A stretch of 64,000 nt of DNA from assembly GCA_013396655.1 (NCBI GenBank), contig WBMV01005154.1, positions 709,047-773,046 on the forward strand. Reading direction: 5' to 3'. This stretch comes from Campylorhamphus procurvoides (lineage: Eukaryota > Chordata > Aves > Passeriformes > Dendrocolaptidae). The stretch's first letter is position 1; each line of letters opens with the position of its first letter. The notes under the pieces were generated by a model. It was not told where the DNA came from. It worked only from the letters and a program-made list of their open reading frames with translations, and did not search any database. The translations under genes and the position numbers were made by a program. Below are positions 48,740-60,345 of the stretch, one piece after another.

Positions 48740-48960
48740 AAGGCGAGGACCCTACAAATGCCAAATTATAATGTCATCTGTCGTTCATCAATCCCCAACA
48801 ATCATGCAAATTTATAATTTACTAATCCCATTGATCGTTTTTTTCATTTGCAGTGATGAAAATAAATAGCTGCTTGTAAACAAATAAAGACGAGAGCATC
48901 CTAGCCCTGGAGAATGTGACAGATTGAATCAACAACAATTGATGTCACCTTCAGCAGATG
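48740..48960. promoter_or_regulatory. Candidate conserved enhancer-like block with octamer and forkhead motifs
   Basis: Repeat-free, with an exact POU octamer ATGCAAAT at 48804-48811 and a forkhead core TGTAAACA at 48875-48882. Homeodomain-type motifs (TTTATAATTTACTAATCC, CATTGATCG) and CATTTGCAGTGATG also occur within 200 bp, plus scattered CpGs. This motif density without repeats is typical of deeply conserved developmental enhancers. Conservation was not testable. Confidence 0.35.
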
Positions 48961-51900
48961 AATATTTCTTTCCAGTTTCTTTCCAGATTCTTATTTTGGC
49001 TTCCACAAGGAGACTGTAAGGCAGTAGCTAGGCTACTAGAGTATAAGCTACTATTAGATGTAGTATTAGCTACTATTAGGGTACATGGACATCTGTGAAA
49101 CTCCATCGCATTTAGTGGTCAGGTGCATTGATAATTGTACTTAGATCCATACCAGGAAGGAAAACACGCAGTGAGTGCTGCTGAAACTGTAAATGCCAGG
49201 TTAGTGATAAATTCAGAAAAACTTGAAATTTTCCTCTGAATTGTTATTGATAATTATTGACGTAACAAAAATCAAAATGGAAGCCAGTTTCCCTGAGTAT
49301 TTTCTTTTCTCTATAGTACCAGACACCAAGTATTCTCCAGCCAGGTCAGCTGAATTTTACCACATTGTGTCACTAAAGTAACATGGAACCTTTATTACTC
49401 TGTGTTCTGGCATCTACCAGAATCAAACCCACCTTGTTCGTCTTAAAAAAAAACACAAGTAAATAACCTCTGAACTACATGTAAAACTCATTTGTTTCAC
49501 CTTCCTTGAAAACTTTGTAGTAGTTCATCACTTTTCTGGTGCTCTTTATTCATTAGTTAAAGAAATTGAAGGTGCTGTTAGCTGACATCACACCATGAGT
49601 TCAATAACTGAAAGAGAAAATATTTGCTCTGCAAGTAAAACATTGGAAAGAACTCACTAAGTTCGATATTATTAACATGAAAGACAAGACACTTAAAGGT
49701 TACTTTTCTTTCCTATTTCAGCTACCCAATGCTTGGCCTTCCCTCTGATGCACTCTGCAAAGTGTTTTAGCAACTACCTTCTAATTTATATAGAGTTTAT
49801 TGGAGAAAGGTGATTTTCACTCTCCCATTTCTGAATGTCTCATCACACAGTGTGAATAAAGAGAAATAATCTGGTTTTCATCATGTTCTGTGTTAACGGA
49901 GCAGTTTTGGTTATAGCCCAGGTTAATGTCTGAATCTTTCTAAATGCAATGAAAAAACTTCTCAAATTGTCCTAACACTATTTGTTTTTTTATGTGACAA
50001 ACAATTTCAAGTTTGAGGTACCTAACCTGACACATGGAGACTGACCTGTTGTTAAGCTCTGGTCTGTCATCCAAGCTAGTTGGTTGAGATGAAGGTTCTT
50101 AATATCAACATATATTTTTAATAATATTAGATACTGCAATTATATAAAAAACTAATTAAAGATAAAATTTTACTCCTTTTATTTCCAATTCAAACATGTG
50201 ATGCATTTTACACCTTAAAGTTGATGAACAACCAGCAATAACAGTGTAATTTTCTTCTTCCTGAAGATGGTTGTTATTTTTTGCATCCGTATGATAAATT
50301 TGTGGCAGAGATTTTCTTTCCTTATTCCAAAACACATAGTGACTAGAAGGTATTTTTAATTAAAATCATTACTGTTGTGGTTATGTTATTGAGTAATATT
50401 TTGGGATAAATATGTTCACTGTTAGAAGTATAATTCTACTTTTCATCTTCATGCTATGTAATATTTATATAGTTCATCCTTAAATTGTGTAAAATTGGGC
50501 TTGATCCCAATTGCTATAAGGTATTGTTTTTAAAAAAAGGCTAAGCAAGCACAAAAGTTTATATGAAGATACAGAGTTGATTAGCATTCGGACAAAACAA
50601 GTCCAGCCAGGTTGGCTTGTGCAGTTATTCGAGTTGTTCTGCAGTGATTTTCCACTGCGTTGACCTTTAAAAGAGGAACTGCATTTTATTACAACCCCTA
50701 GTATTTTGGAAAGGAAGAAATACTTATGATGATAAGATACAATGCAGGCCACAATGGTTGGTAGCATGCATTTAGCAGTCTCTTATAGACATTTGCATTA
50801 GAGGCAATTCATCAACAGTCACGACAGAATTTATTAGAGAGAAATAAAATTATTACTGCCCCACCCAGTGTGAAGTTCTCTCTTCTGCAACATCAGCATC
50901 TAGAAATATTCAGAATATTCAATTTAGTATCTTACGTTTTGAAAGACAGTATGTTGAAACAGTGATATGGGACTTCATATAAATCTCCTCTGGGTCAAAG
51001 ATAATGCAGTGAGTCTTATTTATGGTATTATTTTGACATTTTCATAATAGTCTGAAATCTCTGTTTCAACAGAGAACATATGCTTCATGCGGAATACTGC
51101 AGATACCACTATTAATATGTCAAAAATAAGAAAAATTATGTAAACACAAGCAACTGACTAAACAAAATATAGGTAATTCAGTAAATACTGAAAAGAACTC
51201 TACAATGTTCTGTACAAAATTAGTGAAGACATTCCCAAAATGTACCATTGGAAAAAAAAAACACCCTAGCAATTTAAACCCAAGAACCTTAAGCTGTCTG
51301 TGGTGCAGAAAGTCACTTGTGCCAGCTTCCCATCTATTTGAGATTAATCACTATAAATGCCAGAGTTTAATCCTACCAGATACTGCAATGAAGCATCAGA
51401 CAGAATATACTATCTCAGTATGGTTCAAAATTACTTCTGTGCCACAAAACAGCCAATCGAATGTAAAACAATAACTGTTGTTTTTTCTCAGAGCCCAAGT
51501 GAAAACTATAGAGAATGATGCCATTGTACTCTTTGACAAGTTCAAACTGGCAGAATAAAAGACAAATTTCCATAATGATTACTGCAATGGTCTCATCCAG
51601 AGGTAAAAAGACACAGGAAAGATGAATCCATGTTTTTCTTTTCATCCCTCAACTACTGCCTTTTCTTCTTACTTGGCCCTTCAAAAGTCTATGGCAAACA
51701 ATAGTTTCCTAACTCATTGCTTTGACCTTGCCATTGATTTGTTGGTCTGCTGAATTCTGTTCAGTCAGATGTATTGCAGCAGGCCCAGAAGCCGTAAGAA
51801 AACATCAGAACTGCAGTGCTAGTGCTAAAAAAAATATAAGCCATGGAATTGAGTGGTTTTTATCTTTCTAATTTAGGCATTTAAGAGCTAAACATATTAT

Positions 51901-53544
51901 GTCTGCCTTGGTCACCTGTCACTCATTGTCAAAGGAGAGAGACTATGCTGAGTCATGATTCTCATTGTATATTGAATGTACTTTAGATGTTAATTTAGAA
52001 TAGTTTTTTGCCTACATTTGCTTGTTTCTCACCACTTACTGTAAACTGAAGTACACCCCTACTGTAGGTGTTTATACTTAGTTTTCCTGGTCTCAAAGAG
52101 CTCATAATATGTATATGACCCTAAAAAAACCTGAACAGGATATTACTAAGGGAAAAAATGGAGCAACATAAGATGACATTCTGGAATGAAAATCTCTTCA
52201 GTTGCACATTGCCTGCTTGTTAAACCTTGCAATTTCTTTCTGTTAGTAGTATTTCCTCCTGATGTGGCAGCTTGTTCAGTAAGTTATGTAATAACGTTTC
52301 TTTCTAATGACTAACTAGGTAGATGGGGTGATAGTTTGATAGATTCTTTTTTCTGGAATTTGGGATCATAACAGATTACTGTACATATGTCTTTGTGAAT
52401 AGTCATCATTGCATAATTTGCTAAATAAGTGTACAGTAGATGTTATCTATGCATATTTGGTAGTTGTTTCTTTCTGATTCTACAGGCTTATGACCTTCAA
52501 AGCTTTCTGTCTGTTTTTCTACTTCTCCCCTAAGCAAAGCCTACTCCCTTCCCATATTTTGATATTTAATATTGGACTTTTAGAGCATAATATTTCTATC
52601 ACTGGCCTGCAACTGCCATAGCCTCTGAGTGAAAGGGAGCATTTCTGGTCTCGGTCATGCCAATTTTAGTATAACGTACAGTTTTTAATGTTGCTCTTGC
52701 CCCTACAAGTTTCTTTTTTCTGTATTAACATTACTAATATCTAAGTTTCTTTTCTCTTGTTAGATTCTCATCTACTGATGTTTGCCTCTCAGTAATCCTT
52801 TGCTTCTCTCCCTTGACTGCCTATGTTTCTTTAGTTTTGTTGCTTCCTAGAAAATCCAGTTATACTTCTCCTGTCAACTCTCTTCATCTCTGTGTAAATT
52901 TCTTGTAATTTTTTCGTTATCAGGGACACAACTTTCTGCTCTAGGATTGGCTTGGAAGTTTGTTCAGGTATGTTGTATGATCCAGTAGACTGTATAAAAT
53001 AGGCTGTCTGGCTTTAAATTACCTTTTTAAAACATTTTTTTCTTTTTTTTTTCCTTTTTTTTTTGGTTCTCATGACTTGACCATGTTTTTTCTGCATAAA
53101 ATGCCAAAACTCATGTAAGTAGGTCAGATGGGGCCTGCTGAATTGTTCTATACATTTGTGACACTTTTTGCCTGTATCAACCTTTACTTGCACGTTTAGA
53201 GCCATGTGTTGCATTCCACTGACTTTGATTGCTCCTGGTTGAAGGTGGGACAAATAAACTCCATGAACTCTCATTGTCACCGATTTGCTGTGTGTGCACA
53301 GCTCTTTGCATATATATAGAGAAACTAAAACTTCATACCCTCACAGTTCCCTTTACTGAAATCCTTATTCTTCCTGTCTGTTTCTGAGTTTTTTATAAAC
53401 TACAAGCTTTCCATGAAATCAGAGGAAAACTATGAATTTGTCCTTGAGAGCAAATCATGAATATCAATTAAATACCCATGGTAAGCTCTAGATCACTGGT
53501 TCTATGGTCCAGCAATAAAATGACATTCCAGTCCAGAACAGTAT

Positions 53545-53582
53545 AGCACAAGAAAGTACTAGCAGCACAAGAAAGCACTAGC
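53545..53582 (+). repeat. Two-copy 19-bp tandem repeat
   Basis: AGCACAAGAAAGTACTAGC directly followed by the same unit with C for T at position 13. A third partial unit (AGCAACAAC) follows. Confidence 0.9.
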
Positions 53583-55788
53583 AGCAACAACGTGTATAGC
53601 TTCCCTTTGAATCACTACAATTTAGATTGATACCCCCAATTTGACAACAATATCCCAATTTCTGTCAAGACATCAGCAGTAAGAATCTTACTGTGCAGAG
53701 CATTGAAAATATGCTCCCCAAAAGCACTATTGACAAAAGAGCAGGACGTAATAAGAAATTAAATGAAGCTGAATAAATACTTGCATTGAAAGTTAGATAT
53801 CAAGAATGCATTAGCTGAAAACTATAAGCAAAAGGAACAAAATTTATTTCAGCAACCACCTCAGTATGCTTTATGGTCACATCATTAATCTGTGCACCTT
53901 GTGTGCTGCAATGCAAAACATGGAGGAAGGCACTAGGCCTCATAACTCTGAAAATGGGAGAGGGGTTTGATGCTCAACTTGTGTAATTGTTAGACTGTCT
54001 AATATTTGCATGGGCATTTTGTCCATTTGGAGGGACAACATCATGACTGGAATTTTCTAAATGTTGTGTGTTCTAGTCCTAGCTGTTTTAAAAAAGGAAA
54101 AAGTCATGGACTTCTGGGCACCAAGAGGAGGAGATTAGATGAGCTAATAACAGAGTACCATCAGAGAATGAATACTTCTCCTAGAACAATATGTGGACTT
54201 CAACTACTCTTTGAATTTCACAGTTATCCAATAGCATATGCTGAGGATGTTGGTTATTTTGAGCACGCAGATAAACAGGATTTTTAAATAATTTTCTGAG
54301 GTACATGTGCTGAGATAAATACTTTTTGTTTCTGTATAAATGCAAATTAAAATGAAGAAATACAATTCTATAAAGGCTTGAGCAATTGCAAATTGCAGTC
54401 ATTAACACAACTCCATTCCTTTGTGCTTCCTTGTTCTAAGCTTTCTTACCATCATCATTATTTAAATTTCATGTTGTGTATTGCTGAGGGGCATCACTTT
54501 GCAACACTTGTAACTGTAAATATCAGCTGTTGTATGTTTTAAGACACCTTTGAACCTTAAATTTTTCTCATATCATAGTAAAAAGCTACAGGCGCGTGAA
54601 ATATTATAAGATTGGGAAAAAAGCAGTTGTAACAGGATTGGGTGTATCACCATATCACTGTTCTGAGGTTATCATGTATTTCTTTTAATATGCACTTCCA
54701 ATGTCATGAGTTCTTTACCTTGATTTCTTCTGTACAGAACTATTCTTCTTTTAAAAACCAGAGAGACATGAACAGTGTACAGTCAGATGGTAAAGAGCTG
54801 AAGTCTGCATATTACAGGCCTGATTCATTTGTGCTGTTCCAACCCATGCTCCAGGGTCCCAACAAGAGAACTAACTAACCACAATTGACCTTGTGAGATT
54901 AAAAGCAAGCATTTAAATTGCAAACCTTTGTCAGGCAGGTGTGAATCTATGGGGTAGCTATACAAACAATTACTCAGCTCCCTAGTTTGGTGGTTGTATT
55001 ATGATCACTCAGTAAGATTACTTGAGCCTCTGGTGTCTCCTTTTGAGCTTGGATCTTTGGGGCAAAAACAGACTTTTTTTTTTTTAAAGTCAGTGTCTCT
55101 GTATTTGTGTGTCACATTAGTGTATTCACAGTATAGACAGGCACTTCAGTTCCCCAATAATTTTCTCTTCATTTTCTTTCTCAGAAAAATGAGCGCAGTA
55201 CTTGATGTGGCCCCTTCCAAAGCCTGTGCCTATGTGAACTCGATCAGCACAGTGAATTTTGAAATGCTTATTTAAAATCTAATATTTGTAGAAAAATGCC
55301 TTTAAGTAGATAGAGGAAGACACTGGAGGCCAGAATAGGATGAACTGCTAAATTAAATACAGCTTCTGGGTTTAGAGAAGGTAAACCAACAGCTTGTTGA
55401 GAGAACAGTACCCAAGTCAGCAATTTTGTGCTTGTCTGCCTCTCTTATTCACCACCTGTTGTTTCTAAGCCATTTTTAAACTTTAATAATTATGTAATTC
55501 TTCTAATCTCAAACATACTTTTTTGAATCCCAGAGTTTATTGTACACTCAATGAGGTGCATACTCCTTTTATTGTCATTATATACACTGATGATGGGATT
55601 TATCTCATTCGTCTAAGGCATTTACAGTTTAATTGCTTAAGTCTAAACTGATCGGTTTACAGTCCACCAAGAGTAACAGAAGCCAGTGTTAGTAATTTAG
55701 ACCAGTGCTATACGTACCCCTAACAACATCCATGTCTGCTCCTGAGGACTCTGTTAGTAAATGTATTCATTCAGGCCAAGTGATACAA

Positions 55789-55818
55789 GAGGTTCACTTT
55801 CATGAGGTTCACTTTCAC
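55789..55818 (-). repeat. Two-copy 15-bp tandem repeat with IRF-like cores
   Basis: GAGGTTCACTTTCAT followed by GAGGTTCACTTTCAC. On the minus strand each unit reads GAAAGTGAACC, close to the interferon-regulatory-factor half-site pattern (GAAANNGAA). Confidence 0.85.
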
Positions 55819-57483
55819 ATTATTCATGGCTAGACTCATTTGAAGCAGCTCATCTCCATCAACAAAGCACTTTGTAATGGGTGACCCCATTCCTATGTGT
55901 TACCTCCATGAAACTGAAATATTGTTGTTATATTTTTGTTTCATCTATTTCAAAGAGTTTGAAATTATGTGAAACTTGTGTTGCAGGTTACTATGATGGT
56001 GTGTTTATAACACAAAACTGAGGGTACATTTCATTCCCTGAGGCCTGACTGGAGGGTGTGAAGCAGTGTTTGAGGAAGCATTTTGGAGTTGTACATGGCA
56101 GAGAAAGGCAAGGCTGGCCCAGTTTTCCCTAGTCTGTCTTTCAGAAATGACTATCTCCACAAACTATCAACAAAACCAAGCCTTTATTATTTTTGAGGAA
56201 AAAAGGAAACCAAACCAAACAGTCTAGGAGTTAAGTAATGTGCTAAATTAGGGAACTGAGACCCAGGAATGCACTAAGAAGTTATTTGATTGTGTACATG
56301 TATTTTAAGAAACAAATTTTTAAGTGTCTAAGGTAGAGTAAGGCAAATCCCATTCTCAATTTCCTGTCTACTTTCACAGGATGAAAAAACTAACTTTTTG
56401 TCTAGAATAACTTTTAACAGTAGTAGCCCTCACAAAGAGGTTTCAACATTGTACTTCTATACTGTTAATTTTTTGGGGGTGTCATTCCACCTTTAGCAAT
56501 GTGATGCACATTTGTACCTTGTGAAAAAATGTTGGAGGGATGCAAACATTCTCAAGGGAAACCACCTAGGAAACTTAGAGCAAATAACTTGAGGTAGCAT
56601 TTCACAGGTTGTGAGGACCAAATTGGTCATCTACGTCAAAAAAATTTACCGTCTTTAATTATTCTGTTAAATTATATATTTTAATTTCATTCTCTCTATT
56701 TTAAGCTCAATAGAAAAATCTTAGTCTTCCCAGGTAAAATTGAAACTCATAGAACTTGAATGATTTAACACTTTAGAGCATGATATTGTGTTTAAGTCAT
56801 CTGGATATTTAAAAAATTTTATCCAGAGCCCTTGACCCAGAGGTTACACACAACACCCCTAAACATTAGAAAATTATAATAGTTGTGTTTCTAAAAGCCA
56901 CACCAGCATTGTTAACATTTTTTTTTTTTTTACATTTTCATTTAGTCTCTCCTGCTTCTTGTAAAGGCTTATACAAAGATATATCCCTGAAAATAAAGAT
57001 AAAATTCAGACAATATCTTAACATCCTGAGCTGCTATTCTGTTTCACTGCTATTTGAATAGCCATTATGTAGTTTCTGGTGCCCTATGCCTGACAGATTT
57101 CTGCTTCATGGGTGTCTTGAGGGTATAGATTTATAGTTTTCACTCGATCAAAATGATTTTCTTTTACTGAATGAGATTGTGATTCCTTTATTTTTCTAAA
57201 TATTTCCTCTCAAAAGAGATAACTCACATGGCTTGGCACCTAAATGCTAACTATATATTCACTGCTATTTCTATATTCATGGGGTTTTTTTAGATTACAA
57301 GCTCCTTGAGATGAAATTCTGCAATCTTATTCAGAAGTTAACAGTTAGAGTGATCCTAGTTAGTTCTCTTAGCTTCAAATGTACCAACTGTAACAATAGT
57401 AGATCCTGAAAAATAGATGGTGTGTTCAGTGCTTTGAAGCAAAATACCCCTGCACAAAGACCTAGTTTGACCTCATCACAGCT

Positions 57484-57563
57484 GACCCTGTTTTGAGGAG
57501 AAGATTAGACCAAATGAGCTCTTGAATTCCCCTGCAACATGAATTATCCTATGATTTTGTGAA
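57484..57563 (+). mobile_element. CR1 3'-end fragment
   Basis: AAGATTAGACCAAATGAGCT, then TTGAATTCCCCTGCAAC and TATCCTATGATTTTGTGAA match a diverged CR1 tail (compare 'ggttggactagatgacct ... attctatgattctgtga'). Limits approximate. Confidence 0.78.
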
Positions 57564-58269
57564 CCTCAGCTACTGGATTTCATTGGTGCTTTGGCTCTCC
57601 TGGAAACAAAATATCAGAAAAATATAATTCCTGCTGTAAATTATTTTATAGATAGATGTGTATAAGAGATAATGTGTATATACAGATCTACAAATACTGG
57701 CCTCTTCCTAGTCTTGTAGGGTTGTAAAATGAAATCATACCCATTTTAGATTTATTTGGTGTTTCTAGTCCCACAGAAGCAAATTTACTTTGTTTTAGTA
57801 GGGAAACAAAAATGAAACACACTGAAAAGGTTATTTTAAGAAGCCAGTCAATGTATTCATGGGAAACTATTATCCATCCCTCAGCAGAATATTCTTAACC
57901 TATGATGGTTGTTGACACTTTTTAGAGAGGTTCAGTTCTTCTAGGTTGTATATTTTTCAGTGATAACAAAGGCTGCAAAGTGTACTTTCAGTTTAGAGTC
58001 ACACTTGTACTCTGGCATCAGTGAAAACATTCAAACTCCTTTATTTTTCATTCCCTTTTTTGCCTGTGTCAAAACTAGATTATATTTTCAGTACATTTTC
58101 TTGTAGGATTGAGGAGAACAATTTTATGTTTGAAATATAAAATCAATCTTAATGGAAAAATTGAGCTATATGGGCTTTTTTAATATTTGAGAGCAATCCT
58201 ACTCTCTGAGGAATCTGTGTACAAACTCAGATCTGAAAGAAAATGGTGGTGTTTTTACAGTATGTGAAC
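57564..58269. other. Non-coding stretch, no gene seen
   Basis: AT-rich unique DNA. Confidence 0.6.
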
Positions 58270-58460
58270 ACAACCATCTGATTTATAGTTCAATCTGTTA
58301 ATGCACTCTGTTATTAGGCCACCTGGCAGTTTTATGCATTGTGAATTTAAAGAGGAGCTCAATGTAACATAAGCTTTACAAGCTGGGGAAATATTATTGA
58401 AATGAAACATGAATGAGAACCATTTAAACAATAAAACAATGTGTGTAGACTATATATATT
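58270..58460. promoter_or_regulatory. Candidate conserved non-coding block
   Basis: Repeat-free, with motifs such as CTGTTAATGCACTCTGTTAT, CCACCTGG (E-box-like), TTTTATGCATTG and ATTATTGAAATG. Weaker than the blocks at 48.8 and 63.7 kb. Confidence 0.2.
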
Positions 58461-59769
58461 TTCATTTTAGTAAATGCACAGCCTAGGTTTTATTTGCTGA
58501 AGTTAGATGAGGTTTTGAGAGACTCCGATGATGAAACTTTATACTAGCTTCTTCTTATAATACCGGCAATCTTATAGTTTCTGAAGCTGACTTCAGTAAA
58601 ACCAAACTCACATCTCTCTATTGCATCAGGAAACTTCAATTTGGAGAATGATTTTCATAGTTTTGTTAAGGTCATATTTAATTACTGTATGGNTGTACAC
58701 TTGCATGCAAATATTAATTCTGTCTCTCTTTTTGTTTTGGTTTTATGTCTTTAAAATTCTTCTTTTCAAGTTCCTGTTCAATTCTGATCCAGAAACTTCC
58801 TTTTTCTGTTTAAAATGAAATCTGAGCACATTCACATGACCTAAGGGCTAGGGTTTTAAGTGCAAGAACAGTTAGCAGAACTGCAAATATAAGCATTCTA
58901 TTACTCTATGTAATAACCCCTCCTCGCCTGGCACAGAACCCTGGAGGCACCTAAGTTTTCCTAGGTGCTTATGGGCACGGCTACATTCTGAACTGTGTTT
59001 CAACTAAATATTTGTTAATTTGCCCAGTACTCACAGGAGACCATTTTCACCGGAGTTAAGAATCAAAACGAAACCTTATCTGTCATTTGTTGCTTTCTTA
59101 CCAATGTTAAAATAAAGAGATATTTTGCATACAGGAGAAACACACATTGAATAAAATGAGCAGAGTACCTTTTAATCTTCCTTGGGTACTTAAGAACTCT
59201 CTTCAGATTTTTCGTTTGCCCTCAACTTAGAGGGACAGGATTAGAATGATTTGGGAATTGATGGAGAAGTCGTGCTTTCTCAGTATTTTACTGGTCATGA
59301 GCTGGGAAGGCTGGTTTGCACTGTAAAAAAGCAGAACTAAAGAGACATTCAAGGGAATGATTACAAAAGTTTGACTCAGTTCTTTTCTCATGGCAGTGCA
59401 GATAAGCACCTTCCCTTTATTTAAAGCAAGAAGTGAAGTTCAACACTTTATAGAAGAAATCTTACACATATGTTTATTAATATAGATTTCTTAGCACCTG
59501 CACGCTCCAAAAGGCACAGAGTAAAGAGCTATGATTCAATAGGGAAGTAGTATAGTAGTGTTAAAAGATCTGTATGTATCTCCCTGGAACCTTGGCTGTG
59601 GTATTTAAAGCTTATACAAGGCTTTGTAACTAACTCTGCAATATAGAATCTCAAAGTCTTGCCTAGAGAGCAGTTCATTCACATCTAGACGATCCAAGTT
59701 CCTTATTTGAAATCAGAGAGAGGAAGGCTTGAATCCAAGTCATTCACATCTTTGGTGAATGCTCTAATT
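58461..59769. other. Non-coding stretch, no gene seen
   Basis: AT-rich unique DNA with one ambiguous base (N) at 58693. Confidence 0.6.
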
Positions 59770-60345
59770 ACAGAATTTCAGAATAGTTGAGATTGCAAGG
59801 TTACTCTGAAGGTCATCTGGTCCAAGACCCCTGCTCAAGAAGGGACACCTAGAGTCAGTTGAATAGCCCAGAACTATGTCCAGATGTCTTTTGATTATCT
59901 CCAAGGATGGAGACTCCACAACCTCTATGGACAGCCTGTGCCAAGACTCAGTCACCCCCCACTTCTGTGAGGTTTCTGTCCTGTCCATTTCACCACCCTG
60001 TGGGGGTCCTCTGAAGGACAACTGGCCTTCCTGTGTAACATCTGCTTCTCTCAGTTCTATGTTATCTGAAAGCTTGTTGAGGGTACACTCTGCCTCATCA
60101 TCCACATCAATGACAATGATGATGTTGAACAGGATTGAACCCCGTAGTGACTACTGGCTTACACTACTAGTTACTAGCTCCGATTAGACTTGGTGCTTCT
60201 GATCACCACCCTATACACTCAGTTCAGTTAGTTTTCAACTCACCTCATCTGCTCATTGAGGCTGTACATCAACAGCTTCTCTATTAGGCTCTTACGGGAG
60301 ACATTGTGAAAGGCCTCACTGAAGTCCAGGTATCACTGAATCAGA
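59770..60345 (-). mobile_element. Internally deleted CR1 LINE
   Basis: The 3' end at the left (ACAGAATTTCAGAATAGTTG, then GGTCATCTGGTCCAAGACCC and CTGCTCAAG) is CR1 3' UTR. Further right, the minus strand encodes DDEAECTLNKLSDNIELREA, matching the CR1 RT segment 'ECTLSKFADDTKLGGV'. The right end encodes YLDFSEAFHNVSRKSLIEKL, matching 'YLDFSKAFDTVSHSILLEKL'. The RT pieces and the 3' UTR are far closer than in a full element, so internal deletion has removed most of the ORF2 C-terminal part. Confidence 0.87.

Larger units (their letters stand above)
48961..57483. other. Long non-coding stretch, no gene seen
   Basis: Open frames stay below 100 codons and lack motifs. Small items: a 12-bp unit repeated at 49046-49057 and 49068-49079, a T/C tract at about 53034-53064, a two-copy 19-bp tandem at 53545-53582 and a two-copy 15-bp tandem at 55789-55818. 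Confidence 0.6.
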
